A DNA stretch of 64,000 nucleotides from Planococcus citri (Eukaryota > Arthropoda > Insecta > Hemiptera > Pseudococcidae), in contig NC_088678.1 of NCBI RefSeq assembly GCF_950023065.1, positions 13,630,580 through 13,694,579 of the forward strand, written 5' to 3'. A program made the position numbers and the translations under genes. The notes beneath the pieces are model-generated. The model ran no database searches and was not told the origin of the DNA. It saw only the letters and a program-made list of their open reading frames with translations. Position 1 is the first letter of the stretch. Every line of letters begins with the position of its first letter. Of the stretch, positions 24,913 through 36,934 are shown one piece after another.

Positions 24913-26833
24913 CGAGGTGTGCCAATTTAATAACAATACTTTTGCCATTGCGCGAGTTGTAGTTACATTAGAACAACGGACGAGGTCTCATTTGAAAAAG
25001 GAGTGGATTTTCTATTACTGTACAAAAGGGCCTCCTCCTATAAGATGGGTGAAACGGCCTTCGATCCAAAATGGATGAAAAGTGGTCCAAAAAGTCACCC
25101 TTGATGTAAAAACTCTCCATAAACATTTTTGACCTCCCACCCCCTCCCCTTTTGGAGAAACTGCCCCCTAAACATCAAAAATTCAAAGATTCGACGCACC
25201 AAAACAAAAATTTCGAAAAACATATAACCCTACGATGCTTAGGGGTCAAAAATACATCCAAAAATTGTACCTCGCAATTTTCATTGATAGTAAATAGCAT
25301 AAAATTAGTTGAAAAACGCAGTTTTGAGGGGTAAATATGATGGGAGGGGGGTGAAAATTCTTGTAGGGGGGTAAATATGATGGGAGGGGGGTGAAAATTC
25401 TTGTAGGTATACCTCTGTTGTTCACCACACTACCCTATAGAATATTCATCAAAAAAAATTTTGAATGCAATTATGGTATTTCAGTAGGGTTCTAAAAAAA
25501 TCCAAGTTTGAGAGCGCGCGATAGGTGAAATTTTCTCACGGTGGCGCCGTGGAACTGTGTTGACAAAACGCGCGGTAGTTCGGGAGATACATGTTTTTTT
25601 TCAAACTTTATTTTTTTTGACCATGTTGCACCCCCCTTTGGGACCTTGGGAAAATTATATGTTATACCTTAGGGTATGAGCAAGTTTTGAGAAAAAATTC
25701 AGCGATGCGATGTATCCCCCCAAAATTTTTTTCTGCCCCCCTTCAAAGTTTTCAACCCCCTGAAAAACTAAGAAAATAGTGGGGGAAAATTCTCAAAAAA
25801 TTACTGTGTGTACCCTTACATGATATACACAATCTGTGAAAATTTCAAAATTTTTCATCAACCCCCCTCCGAGAAACGAATCTTTGAATTTTTGATGTTT
25901 AGGGGGCAGTTTCTCCAAAAGGGGAGGGGTGGGAGGTCAAAAATTTTTATGGAGAGTTTTTACATCAAGGGTGACTTTTTGGACCACTTTCCATCCATTT
26001 TGGATCAAAGGCCGTTTCACCCATCTTATAGGAGGAGGCCCTTTCAAGTTGATTGGATGATTTTTGTATGATTTACAGCCTCCCAAAGTTGGCAATTTTT
26101 CTACCCTCGTCGTGAAACTTTGAGGGCAGTCTTGAGGAGGGTCTTTGATTCAGGGAGATGCGACTGTGAATTAGAGGAGTGGTGGAAGTCCAAAAAAGTC
26201 AAAAATGGTGTTTAAAAGAGATAAGGAACTGTTAGAGGAAGCTCACTCAATCAAAATCTCACAAAAAGTAGGTCATGGGGAAATTGTTGCCTAATGGTTG
26301 TGAGGAAACACCCTCTGAGGTGAGTGTAAAATAATTTTTGGAGGAGGTTGACCTCAAATCTCTTCAGCGTACTCATCCTTCAACAGAATATCCCACAGTT
26401 ATTCTTCAAAAGGCCCTTCAAAAATCTGTATGGCCTTATTCAGAGACAGCTTCCTCAAAGTTTGAGTGAAGGCTCTTCAGTCATGCTCAATATTGAAATG
26501 AATTTTGATTTTCAGGTAAAAACCTTCTGAGAACGAAGTAGAGGTTACTAGGAATTGAATCTGGGGAGTAGAAATGCTGAGGAGGCACTGAGATGTCTTG
26601 AGGAGGTAAAAATTCCTTCAAGAAAAAATTTGCAAAACTCATTTTCACGACGAGGGTAAAAATATTGTCAACTTTGAGAGGCTGTAAAACACACAAAAAT
26701 CATCCAATCAACTTGAAATTTTGTACAGTAATAGAAAATCCACTCCTTTTTCAAATGAGACCTTGTCCGTTGTTCTAATGTAACTACAACTCGCGCAATG
26801 GCAAAAGTATTGTTATTAAATTGGCACACCTCG
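24913..26833. mobile_element. 1.9-kb TIR element with nested inverted-repeat pairs
   Basis: Ends CGAGGTGTGCCAATTTAATA inverted at both sides and bounded by TA (24911-24912 and 26834-26835), as in Tc1/mariner insertions. TIRs are 115 bp (24913-25027 and 26719-26833), almost identical. Directly inside come a second inverted pair (25028-25193 with 25877-26041, about 166 bp) and a third (26042-26117 with 26644-26720). The three stems meet without spacers. No transposase frame was found; the open frames lie in pairing arms or G-rich loops. Superfamily inferred from TA and end sequence only. Confidence 0.8.
25328..25407. repeat. two direct repeats of 39-41 bp
   Basis: GGGGTAAATATGATGGGAGG followed by GGGGTGAAAATTCTTGTAG occurs twice in tandem in the loop of the second hairpin. 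Confidence 0.9.
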
Positions 26834-26867
26834 TATGAATACGTAATTATAATTTTTATGTAAGGTA

Positions 26868-27610
26868 AGAGTAAAGTACCCCTATTCCACCCAGTGCCTA
26901 ATCCTGACCACCATAGTTTTTTGAGAAAAAAACATTTTTTGAAATTTAGTCGAAATGGTCGATTTTGTCAGAGCAGGTCACATGTATATCTCGTCTGTTA
27001 TTAGTGCTACTTATTTAAAAGTGATATAAACGTGTTCCTCTATCACAGACAATTAATTTGAGACATTCCTGGCCACTGTAAAGCCAAAACTCGCGAAATA
27101 AATTTAATTTGAAAATTCCATGATCAAAAATTGTTTTTCACCATTTTTTATCACCAAAAATTTTCAACTTGTTATAACTAATTTTGTGGTGTTAAATATG
27201 ATTTGTGATCGCGATTAAAGTGAGATTTTGATGGCATTGCCGTTTTTGTAATCAATCACAGGTATGTATAGAAAATTTTTACAAAAGCGTAAAACAATAT
27301 GGGTCTCCTAATCCCAACCACCCATAAGATCATGTAAATTCAGGGTGGTCGGGATTAGGGTACCAAATTCAATCAGTCATTTTTGAGGTGCCTTAGAAGA
27401 AAATTCCAAACAGCCATAAAGAAATTCAATAACCCCAAAATTTTAATATGAGGTGGGGGGTTCAATCTATCTTTTACACCATTTACTGTATTTTCATGTG
27501 AAATAGTATTTTTTATTGGTTGCTGCACTTTTAAATGTGGTCGGAATTAGGGTACCTAACTTTTTGTAGGTGGTCGGGATTAGGATACCAAATTTAAAAA
27601 AAATTGTTTT
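26868..27610. repeat. repeat with GGTCGGGATTAGGGTACC words
   Basis: GGTCGGGATTAGGGTACCAA near 27349, GGTCGGAATTAGGGTACC near 27539 and GGTCGGGATTAGGATACCAA near 27573 are direct copies. CTAATCCTGACCACC near 26896 and CTAATCCCAACCACC near 27308 are inverse copies. It begins with AAGGTAAGAGTAAAGTACCC next to the previous element. Probably a decayed TIR element; limits uncertain. Confidence 0.5.
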
Positions 27611-28739
27611 TGAGTTGTTTCGGAAAAAAAATCAAAAAACATATTAAGGATTATTCATTTGCGCCAAAATTTTGATATGAGTTAGGGGAAGGTTCAACCT
27701 ATGTATATTTTAAGCCATTTACCACGTTTTGAAGTGAAATAGTCTTTGATTGGTGGCGGTTTTACAAAAAGTTGATGTCAGGATTAATCAAGGATGAGCC
27801 AAAATATGTAGATTCCATGTCCATAGGAGGAATTAACGACGCGTCACGTTAGAAGTATTAATTACCCATCTGGAGATGGGTATATCAAAAATAGGGAGTA
27901 TGGAACTAGCCATACCAGCTTTGTACACATTCATCGCGACGATGTTGACTAGGCGTGCTCGAGATATCCTGTCCAAGTGATTTCTCTAGCTTCACGATCC
28001 TTGCTACGAGGCTCGGATCGCGAGTACATTACCTAGCTCATTGCTCCTCCCATGGAATGAGTACAATAACTTACGCTTATGGAGAAGTTACGTTAATAAC
28101 TACTAAGGCGATCAGGGCATATCTGCTCATCACATAACTTTTTTGCAATTTTAGGCAGAAAGCAAGACAATTTTATATCAGAAGGAATTTTTGTTATTTT
28201 CTGGCAAAAAGCCAGGTTTCGGGCAATTTTTACAAAAACTGAAATTTTTAGCATTTTTTACAAAAAGTTGACAATTTTTAACAATTTTTTGATTTTTTTT
28301 ACAATTTTAGTTTTTGATCAAATTTTCATTATTTTGTTGATTTTAGTGATTTTAATAATAATTTTTTGAGTGATCCAGACTTTTAAAAAAATGACAAACC
28401 TGATATTTTGCTGGCTAATCTTTAAGAACGTGAGGGGAAAACACATAAAAGTGGTGGTTTACCTCATTCTTTACGTGCGTAGTCGATTAGAGATAAATTT
28501 GAGGTTTTAGGCACTGAATTTAATTTTGACTCTATTAATGACATTTTCTTTAAAAAATCTGGAGAATCCAAAATTCGCTCGAGGCTACAGAACTACTCAA
28601 AACCATCACTAATTTATTCAGGAGTACCTTCTAAATTTCAGTCTTTTAAGTTTGCTAAATCAGATTTTGATTTTGTTTCATGCTAATACATATACAAACT
28701 TTGAAAAATTGTTTTAAAACTAAGTAAAAACATTGGATA
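27611..28739. other. unassigned stretch
   Basis: 27830-28135 is GC-richer with possible LTR-like character but no second copy in the window. 28140-28330 repeats TTTTACAAAAA-type motifs. No gene recognised. Confidence 0.3.
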
Positions 28740-28741
28740 TA

Positions 28742-29536
28742 CAGTGGAGTCTCGATAACTCAAACTCCGTTAACTCGAAAACTCCGATAACTCGAAGCAA
28801 AGTCTGTTTCCCTTCAACTCTCCATAAGACTCAATGTAAAATTCACTTCTTTACCTCGAAGTAAAAAGTCCAAAAACTCCGATAACTCGAAGTAAAATTT
28901 TTGAAAAAGACAAGAAAAAACCTCTGTAAGTCGAACGTTGCCAACGTTTTGCCTCTATAACTCGAATTTCTAGTTGAAAACACTTGAAGCATACGTTTCC
29001 AAAACGCACTAAGTCCAAAAAAAAATTGATAAGAAATTCATGGTACTTGTTACAATTTGGAAATGTAGAAATGGCTCAAATTGGCTGGTTTTTTGATATG
29101 TTGTAGCCAAGACCTTTGGGCACAACATATCAAAAAATCAGTCATTTTGGGCCACAACCTTATGCTATATGGCCTTGCAACCTCAGAATCTTTGAAAATG
29201 GACTTAGTGCGTTTTGGAAACGTATGCTTCACTTGTAAATTCAAATCTCATTGATACAAAACTCTTTCACATTCACTTATTGGTTATCTTCAATGGTACC
29301 TCTACCTATTGTACAATCTCATTCCATACTATAATCTTTTCGACCACATATAATACATGTTTCCATTTCATTCTACATACATAGTAAAAAAAAAAACACT
29401 CATCTAATTAAAAACTTCGCTAACTCGAAATATACCAAAATTAACCTCTATAACTCGAACTCCGATAACTCGAAAACTCCGATAACTCGAAGTCAACTCC
29501 TTCTCCCTTCAGCTTCGAGTTATCGAGACTCCACTG
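28742..29536. mobile_element. pogo/Tigger-like MITE
   Basis: Ends CAGTGGAGTCTCGATAACTC, inverted at the right, bounded by TA at 28740-28741 and 29537-29538. TAACTCGAA and CTCCGATAACTCGAA motifs are repeated inside both ends. CAGTGGAGYCTCGATAACTC termini with a TA duplication are characteristic of pogo/Tigger elements. 795 bp, including a nested MITE. No transposase. Confidence 0.85.
28987..29229. mobile_element. 243-bp MITE nested in the pogo-like MITE
   Basis: TIR AAGCATACGTTTCCAAAACG continuing CACTAAGTCCA, inverted at 29200-29229. CACTTG on both sides (28981-28986 and 29230-29235) is a candidate 6-bp target duplication. An inner inverted pair includes GATATGTTGT near 29093 and ACAACATATC near 29122. 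No coding capacity. Confidence 0.8.
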
Positions 29537-29674
29537 TAACTAAAAATCAACAATGTGATGAAAATCAGTAAATTTAGGGTAATTAAAATTGCAAAAAAAA
29601 TCATTGAACCCCTCTCAAAATACCAGTAAGTTCAGATTGTCTCTGAACGCAGATACTTTGAATCTTCACTCACA

Positions 29675-30070
29675 AGAGAACCTTATCAACTCGTCATCCC
29701 TGATTTGGCTGAAATTTTTTTCAGATGTCAAAGTTGACTATCGCGCCTTCCGGAGCAATTCTAGTGCGCTGGATAAAAACTTACTTCTGTTTGAGGCTCC
29801 AGATCGTCTTGAAAATAGTCGCCATAAAATCGAGAGGGCGACTTTAGTACATATTAAATCCGAATCTCGGATTTTTATCTCATGGTTTACCATTTTTATG
29901 AAAACCTTCTCAGTTAATATGCTATTTTCCTAGCCAGTTTCAAAAATTTGCCAAAATTCAAAAAATCAATTTTGGCAGCTGAAAATTTGGTCCTGAAGGG
30001 TGAGTGACGTGAACTTTCTGGGAGCCGAATTTCAGCCAAATCAGGGGTGACGAGTTGACAAGGTTCCCTT
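29675..30070. mobile_element. TIR element, about 396 bp
   Basis: The left AGAACCTTATCAACTCGTCA plus TCCCTGATTTGGCTGAAATT is matched in inverse at 30025-30070. The plus-strand open frame across it (29589-29933) has no family resemblance. Target duplication unclear. Confidence 0.65.
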
Positions 30071-32467
30071 ATGTACTCGTGCTTAATTAAATAGCAGCAT
30101 TCGCCACTCATTCATAATCAAACAATTCTATCAGCAGTTGTTTATGTCTACGACGATATATGAACATATTATGCCATTAGAACCAATTGGAAAAATTCGC
30201 CATTTAGACTTTTTTTTTCAACTCATAAAGATGAAATTAACCAAATACTTAAAGCTGTTTACGAAAAGAAATCTACCTACGTAAACAGAAGCAAAAACAC
30301 TTCACTTGAATCAGTCTTTTTAAAAATTGCCACGCGTAACCGCGTATGATCAATTTATGTTAATCAATCAAATCGTACCTATTACGTTATAATTAATCGA
30401 TATTTTCTGTCAAACAAAGTAAAAAAAAAAACTTTCTCACAATATAAACATTTCAAGTATAAAAACACGATCGGGTGATTTTCCACAATTTAACGTTTCT
30501 AATTCGAGCATAAATGCGAAGTATACACACACGAGGAATAAATTTTCGTAAAACTTTCACGACTTCGGGTATATTAAAATACGAGGAAAATCTTCACAGA
30601 TGACTGAATGTCGCGAGACTTTTCAAGTACCTACCTACTACCTAAGTTCAAAACACATTAGAGATTTTTTCGCCTAAACCTTTCGACGCGTGAGAACTCG
30701 ACTCGAAATCGAAAAGCAAATAAAATGCATACAATTTATAGTAACGAAACGTGTTAAACATTTTCCATACGTTCGATGTTGGTTGGTCGGAGATGCGTCG
30801 AATTCCATCGTATATTTATTCGTTAGCTTTAAAATTTGAACCATTTTTCGAATCTTTTTAAAGCAAATTGCGATTAAAACGAGACATAAATTGAAATGCA
30901 CCCGAGATGGGTACGTAAAATTTAAAGAACAGGGGCCAAGGGTGAATCAAAACACTCTCGTAGTGCACGTGCGACAAGTAGACAATTTTACCAAAAATCT
31001 CTCCTCTAGAACGTAATTTTCTCGCTTTCTAAAACTGTTTTATTGTTCGAGCTGAAAAACATGAAAATATATAGGCGCTGGAATAAAATAAGAAATTGTG
31101 ACGTCGCGCCGTAGGCCAACACGACCGTATCGTTTGCAATGTGAAATGTCCTACATGAAGGTCTACACATTCGAGCATCAAATTTACAAAATCACTTCCA
31201 AATACGCTCCAAGCTACAGGGTCTGTAACACGCATTAACAATATTTGTACATTGTAACTGATATTTTGCCATTATATAGGGTTCGTTTTCGCCATCAGAT
31301 GAGAAAATTCGTCGCTCTTTATTCAATTTGCAATATTTTTTCTTCACTCGTCAATCACCTTGGAAGCATAGCAGGTACACGATGGACAAAAAAAAACATC
31401 AGGCTAGAGTCCAATGTAGATACTTCATAAAGTCGAGAAAAACACCGAATATTTTAATCGCAACTTTTCTTTCGAATTTCTTCTAAAATTCCAATATCTA
31501 TACGATTAACGTACCTAAGTAATGAATTTTTACCAAGAAACGAATCTATAGATTCTCGATTCTCGATAACGTGAAATATTTCACGTTTTTTGGTATGAAA
31601 TATTATGGATTTTTCTTTCTCTATACCACTCGAATTACATATTTATGAGGTTTAACCGTTTATTTAACGTTAATTGTTTATTAAGCTGTCAAAATGGATT
31701 TGTTATCGATTCGTTTTAGCGAGCAATTGCGTTGAAAAAAATTACCAAAAGCTGTCGAACGATGTTAAACAGCAGCTGTGTGCATTATCAGCATTTATTA
31801 TCAGTGAAATTTCACCGCGCGTTTATGTCTCGTTATGTCAATAAAAATTTCTCTTGTTTGCTCTCGTTCTCCTTTTTTTTTCCAAAAATAACTCGAAATT
31901 GATAACGATTTTTTTAAAATATAAATTTAATCCACGTTTCTCGGGATTATAACGCAGCTTTGTATTTACTCCGAATTTAGGGGTAAAAAAATCTGCTGTG
32001 CTGACGTAAGCGAATGTTTGTTTTCAAACGTGACCAATTATTTTGGAATTTTTAATTTTTAATAAACATTAATATTACACGGCTGGTTTCATAAATCATC
32101 GTCAAAGTTTTTAAATGACAAAGCCCACAATACTTCGTTTAGGTGATAATTTGTATTATCAATAAATTGCCAACTTTCAAAAGGAAAGTTCATTATTTAG
32201 CATTACACACGATGATTTATTGGTTTTCGTGGAAATAATCCATCATGTGTCTGGAAATCGACGGTTTTTAATGAGTTAGTTTGCTACCTATAATCTATAT
32301 TTTTAGCAGGTAGGCCTATTTATGGGCAAAATTTGGGAAATTTTTGATTTTATAAAAAAGATCATTGCTTAGAGTTGCAAATAATCAACTGCTCTTTGTC
32401 AGAATACTTAATTCTTGCCTTGAACTTCATTTCAACCCCTCTTCGATTGTAAAAAATCCAATACTAC
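30071..32467. other. single-copy CpG-containing stretch
   Basis: Non-repetitive, with TACGTA/CTCGTAT-type words, probably host intron or intergenic DNA. Open frames of 60-75 codons show no protein family. Nothing assigned. Confidence 0.4.
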
Positions 32468-33397
32468 TGTAGTATCCGTAAATTCCCCACCTATTCGATT
32501 CTCATCTCTACATATCGCACCTCGGGAGTAATAAGGTCACATCTCAAAAAAGTGAAATTTTACAGGAGAGTGATTTTCTTTTTTTTAAAAACTTGATTCA
32601 TTATTTTCATTAACTTATAATCAATTGTGAGGAATAAATAGCATGTCATTTTGAAGATTGGGTATCCTACCTTCATTTAGCATAAGAATATTTTGAAAAA
32701 TAAACTCTTAAAGAGGAAATATTTTAATGTTTGGAAAACATTTTGAGTTATAACCTTTCATAAAAAGTGATCTGGAGGCAGAAAAAAGTGTCCAAAAAAA
32801 TTTCATGTTAACAAAATTGTAGAGAATTAAATTTCCAATCGACATAATGTCGTTAGTTTTTTTCTAGAGTGCTTAGTTTTTGAGTTTTTCTCAAAAAACT
32901 AAAATTTCAATATATATGCAAATTAATTTTCCTGAAAAATGGTCTATTTTAAAAATTTTTTGTTTTGGAACAAACCTACCAAAAATACACTCCTTGTGAT
33001 TATTTTACATCTTAAAAACGTTCAAAATTATCGAAACTGTTTTCTGACACTTTGTATGTGCGAATTTTACTCAAAGAAAGAGGAGTTTTTTGAGATGTGA
33101 CCTTATAACTCCAAACAACTTGCAATGTTGTAGAAATTTTGAGTTAGGCCCTTTGCATTTTTTACATGATCTAAGCAGCATACCCGACTCAAAGTGTTAT
33201 TTTTGGTTGTAGGGGGTCATGCAAACCCCAAAAATGCAAAAACATCAAAATCGATTTTTTTTTAGATGTGACCTTATTACTCCCGAGGTGTGATATATGT
33301 AGCAACATAGTTACCATTTTATACTCAAGTATGTTGTATCATTGTACATAGTTCATTACCAATAAATGTATTATTCAAGCGCGTTCCAGTTCCTAGC
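32468..33397 (+). repeat. 5' LTR, interrupted
   Basis: 149 bp of LTR once the 777-bp insertion and its 4-bp duplication are discounted. It matches 35224-35372 over AACATAGTTACCATTTTATA and the following AATAAATGTATTATTCAAG. Confidence 0.8.
32516..33292. mobile_element. 777-bp TIR element inside an LTR
   Basis: Left end CGCACCTCGGGAGTAATAAG plus GTCACATCT; right end is its inverse with one difference. ATAT at 32512-32515 and 33293-33296 is the likely 4-bp duplication. An internal near-copy of the end (GAGATGTGACCTTATAACTC) occurs near 33092. No transposase. Confidence 0.8.
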
Positions 33398-33424
33398 AAT
33401 GCAGACAGCTTATTTACTATCGAC

Positions 33425-34112
33425 GATGGTGTAGCTTACAGAGGTCATTGAATTGTCATTCCTGAGTCCCTTCAAAAAATCGCTCTCAACAACTCCACCA
33501 TATGCACATCGAAGTTGAAAAAATGAAGCAGCTGGCTCAAAAATATCTATATTAGTAAAACATCGATAATGATATCAAGCATATGCTGAGAGATTGCAAA
33601 AAAGGCGCCGCAGCTCAGAAAAGTCCTGCTAAAGCACCTCTACATCCTTAAGATGAACCTAGCAGCAATTAGCAGCGCATATAAGCATATCAACTATGCC
33701 AGTCCCTTTCAAGGGTATCATTTTCTTGTTGTTGTTGATACGAAGTCAAAATGGACGGAGGTAGGCTTCTAAAGAATTGCACCCTCTTCCAAATCTATGA
33801 TCAAAATGTTGAATTCAGTTTTTGACCAAACTTGATTTCCTGAAATAATCATTTCCAACAATGGTAAGTACTATTTTCACCAGCAAAACATTCTCAACTT
33901 ATTGTAAAAATCGAAGTATTCCCCAGAAATTCATCATGCCAGGTCATCCTGCTACCAATTGGCTAGTAGAGAGAAATATTCAAACACTGAAATGTTTTGA
34001 CTCTGGCAGATACAGTACCAGAACAATAGAGTCGAAGTCAAAAGGCACAGCATCTGCCAATCATGTGCCAACTATCTTCGAGACAGCGCAAGAAGCCGAA
34101 ATATCTGAATGA
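33425..34112 (+). pseudogene. Ty3-type integrase relic
   Basis: Broken frames read LVIPESLQKIALNN and an H-H zinc-binding remnant (HHMHIEVEKMKQLAQKYLY). SPAKAPLHPW follows, then HIDYASPFQGYHFLVVVDTK, SKWTEV, SNNG and KFIMPGHPATNWLVERNIQT. This is the order of a Ty3 integrase: HHCC domain, then the DDE core. The first Asp (IDYA) and the Glu (VER) are present; the second Asp is Asn in SNNG. Stops and shifts occur near 33557, 33770 and 33835. The longest open piece is 33861-34112. It would join element cDNA to the host chromosome; this copy is inactive. Confidence 0.8.
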
Positions 34113-34168
34113 TTACGTTCAATAATTTATGCATATTTTTTTCGGTTATTTTTCCATTTTTTAAATCT

Positions 34169-35145
34169 AAGGTAAGGTGGGGTAATTCCGATGGCAAAAT
34201 TCAAAATTTTAGAAATTATTTTGGGGCAAAAATGATAAAACAACTTTATTCCTATGTCCTTCAGCTACACTTTGACTATATTGAAGAGTGATTTGTGCAG
34301 AGGCTTCATACATATTGAAAAAACATTTTGGAAGGTCGAGTTATCAGAATTACCTCATTTTTGGGGGAATTCCAATAACGAGTTTTATAAGGAAATTAAT
34401 TCTCCTGGGGTAATTCCAAGCCAGTTATGTTGAAATATACTATCATTTATTGTATAAGTACTTAGGTTTTAGGTTTTTATTTCATGTAAATTGAATCATT
34501 AGAACAAAAATTACAAATTTTTTACAAATATGCATTTTTGAGGCATAATTTTTGAAAACTACATAAACTAACTAGAGAAAAAATCCCCCTTTTGATGTTT
34601 TTCTTTGATAATTTTGACCCCCCCCCCCCCCCAAAAAAAAAAATACTAGGTACATCAAAACAGAGAAGAAAACATTGCAGGGAAATTATTGCTAGGGCTA
34701 TTGGAATTACCCCATGGCATGAAAAATGATCGACATGTTTAACAATTCAATACTACCAAAAAAAAAATAATTATAAAAGCGAAATCAAAAGAGATACTGA
34801 CACTTCAACGCATATCCATCAAATTTCAGCTTCTAAACAGAATTTTTCAAGAAGTTTTGATTGATAAAAACGAGTTTTAAAAATGCACTGTTTTTTGCGG
34901 CAAAGGTTTTGGGCATTCAGATTTTTAACACTGCACAGACTTGACAAAATGGAGCAGATGGACCATCTGATCATTAATGGGTGTAGGTTAGCACTAAAAC
35001 TACCTACTTTATTCATAGGAGGCCTGAGGAATGAAAGATTCAAACAAACCTACTTTATTCATCAGTTTTGCCAAAATGTGTTTTGAAACAAAGCTAGGGC
35101 TTGTTATCGGAAGTACCCCATATCGGAATTACCCCACTTTACCTT
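34169..35145. mobile_element. 977-bp TIR element
   Basis: Ends AAGGTAAGGTGGGGTAATTC and the inverse of AAGGTAAAGTGGGGTAATTC, both extended by CGAT. An inner near-copy GGGGTAATTCCAAG lies near 34408. Short G/C runs occur (C-run at 34618-34631). No transposase; target duplication unclear. It lies between the integrase relic and the polypurine tract of the LTR element. Confidence 0.75.
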
Positions 35146-35212
35146 ATTTATTTTTTCTATTGTTTTTTTTCTATTTATTCTATTTTAATTATCAATTTTT
35201 GAAATTTTCACG

Positions 35213-35222
35213 CAAGGGGAGA
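35213..35222 (+). promoter_or_regulatory. polypurine tract
   Basis: AAGGGGAGA directly before the 3' LTR, the expected position of the plus-strand primer of an LTR element. Confidence 0.65.
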
Positions 35223-35223
35223 C

Positions 35224-35372
35224 TTTAGTATCCGTACCCCCCTCACCTATTCGATTCTTATCTCTACGTATACATAGCAACATAGTTACCATTTTATACT
35301 CGAGTATGTTGTATCATTGTACATAGTTCGTTACCAATAAATGTATTATTCAAGTGTGTTTGAGTTCCTACA
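35224..35372 (+). repeat. 3' LTR
   Basis: 149 bp, uninterrupted, ending TTCCTACA. It carries the AATAAATG polyadenylation-type signal. Its first dinucleotide has changed from TG to TT. Confidence 0.8.
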
Positions 35373-35377
35373 ACTAC

Positions 35378-36934
35378 AACTCCTCCAATGCCTCCATTAA
35401 AATTTGTTAAAACTCTGAGGAAGCTAGATTTTTACAATTTCCACTCGTGAATCGACGTATTAGTTCAACCCCCCCCCCCCTCACCATCCTCGATGAAACA
35501 CATAAACATAGACAAATCTATCCCGTTAAAATCCAAACCACCCATAAATTTCGCCAGCCAAGCACACCTCATTTTAAACAGCAAAATCAACCCCTCCTTT
35601 GTAAAATAAACCAGACCAGACACTCGAAAACTTGCACAGTGTGAAATGAGTTGACTAGCCGACCGTTACAACATTTTATACAGAGTATATCGCTGTCTGT
35701 CTGTACCATGGTATAGTTATATGTACGAGTAGTATGTCTGTGCAGAGTAAATGATAATATCAGCAACGCCATCATGCTGTACGACACGGAGATTTTTTTT
35801 CTGGTACGTCGTATGCCCGAAGACACGACAGAAGGAATACGCTCGGCTAATCCTTTTAGCGACGAGACCGGAAAACAGTATGAAATAACGTTAAAAAGGG
35901 TCGAAGAACTGGAAATCACATTGTAGGTATAGTTACCATGTAAATACCGCAAGCGTACGTATCTCTTTTTACAAAGCTACACAGAAATCCGACAAAGCTG
36001 CAGTCAGCACATCCACATACCCGTAGACAATTCAATAAAGCGATGAAAAAAACCCCGACGAGTAGCTTTCATCTGAATATCATATTTTGCGAAGTCCCTT
36101 GAACTTTATACACGCTGCCGGCGTTGGGCGAAAATTCCTTTTCTTCTCACTTTTGTTTTACATTCACGTTCATATGTATGTATAAGGTAGATTTTACAAA
36201 CGTTGCGTACAAGAAACTTTTCATTATAAAGCAGTTAATTTGCGAATATCTCGCACCAGTTCGGTATACGTACCTACATATGTATAGTCTATAGCCTCAT
36301 GCGAAATATTGAAATTACCCAAACGAACGTGATTACGTATAGCAAGTTTTTCGCTTTGTGTAGTTGGAACGTCTTATACCTACGAGTCGGATACGAGGTA
36401 TTTCTCAACTTAATTAAAAGTTTCATGAAAAAACTGACATACACGTGTACAGAAATGGTGTATGGGTGAGACGATGAGAGACTCCCCAGAGTGGCAATTC
36501 ACCTTCCATCATTTGTTGTTTGAGAATTCCCATAATTTGGCGAAACTTGGTAAATTTGCAAAATCCGAGTGGGACTTGGTATTTTGAGTTTCAAGGTACA
36601 TACCTAGACCACCTACCTATTTTTTTTGTTTCACCAAATTTTTGCAGAATTGCTACTGAAATCCAGAATCAAAAGTTGGTTTCTTTTTCGCGTCTGTCTT
36701 GAGGCACTTTCAGTTTTTTGAAAAGCTTTCCGAAATTCATGATTTGTGAATCATTCTGAATGCAAAACAATTATTTAAATGATACAATTTTGTGTTTTTG
36801 AAAGTTTTTTTAAAAATAAGATTTCGTGCTTTCTTTGGGCGTTTCACAGCCCTCCACTCCTCCCTCCTCCATCAGATGATCTAATTTTACAAAATTACTA
36901 TCTATACTAACCTACCTATGTGATAATTTTTTAA
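35378..36934. other. single-copy stretch, nothing assigned
   Basis: CpG-containing host-like sequence with TACGTA words. A 121-codon minus frame (35587-35952) has no recognisable domain. Confidence 0.35.

Larger units (their letters stand above)
32468..35372 (+). mobile_element. Ty3-type LTR retrotransposon with nested elements
   Basis: LTRs of 149 bp (left copy counted without its insertion) start TGTAGTATCCGTA (left) or TTTAGTATCCGTA (right), carry AATAAA and end CA. The 5-bp target duplication ACTAC lies at 32463-32467 and 35373-35377. A polypurine tract precedes the right LTR. Inside, only an integrase relic remains; gag, protease and RT are gone. Nested insertions are 32516-33292 in the left LTR and 34169-35145 in the internal region. 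Duplication, LTR match and integrase sense agree on a plus orientation. Confidence 0.85.
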
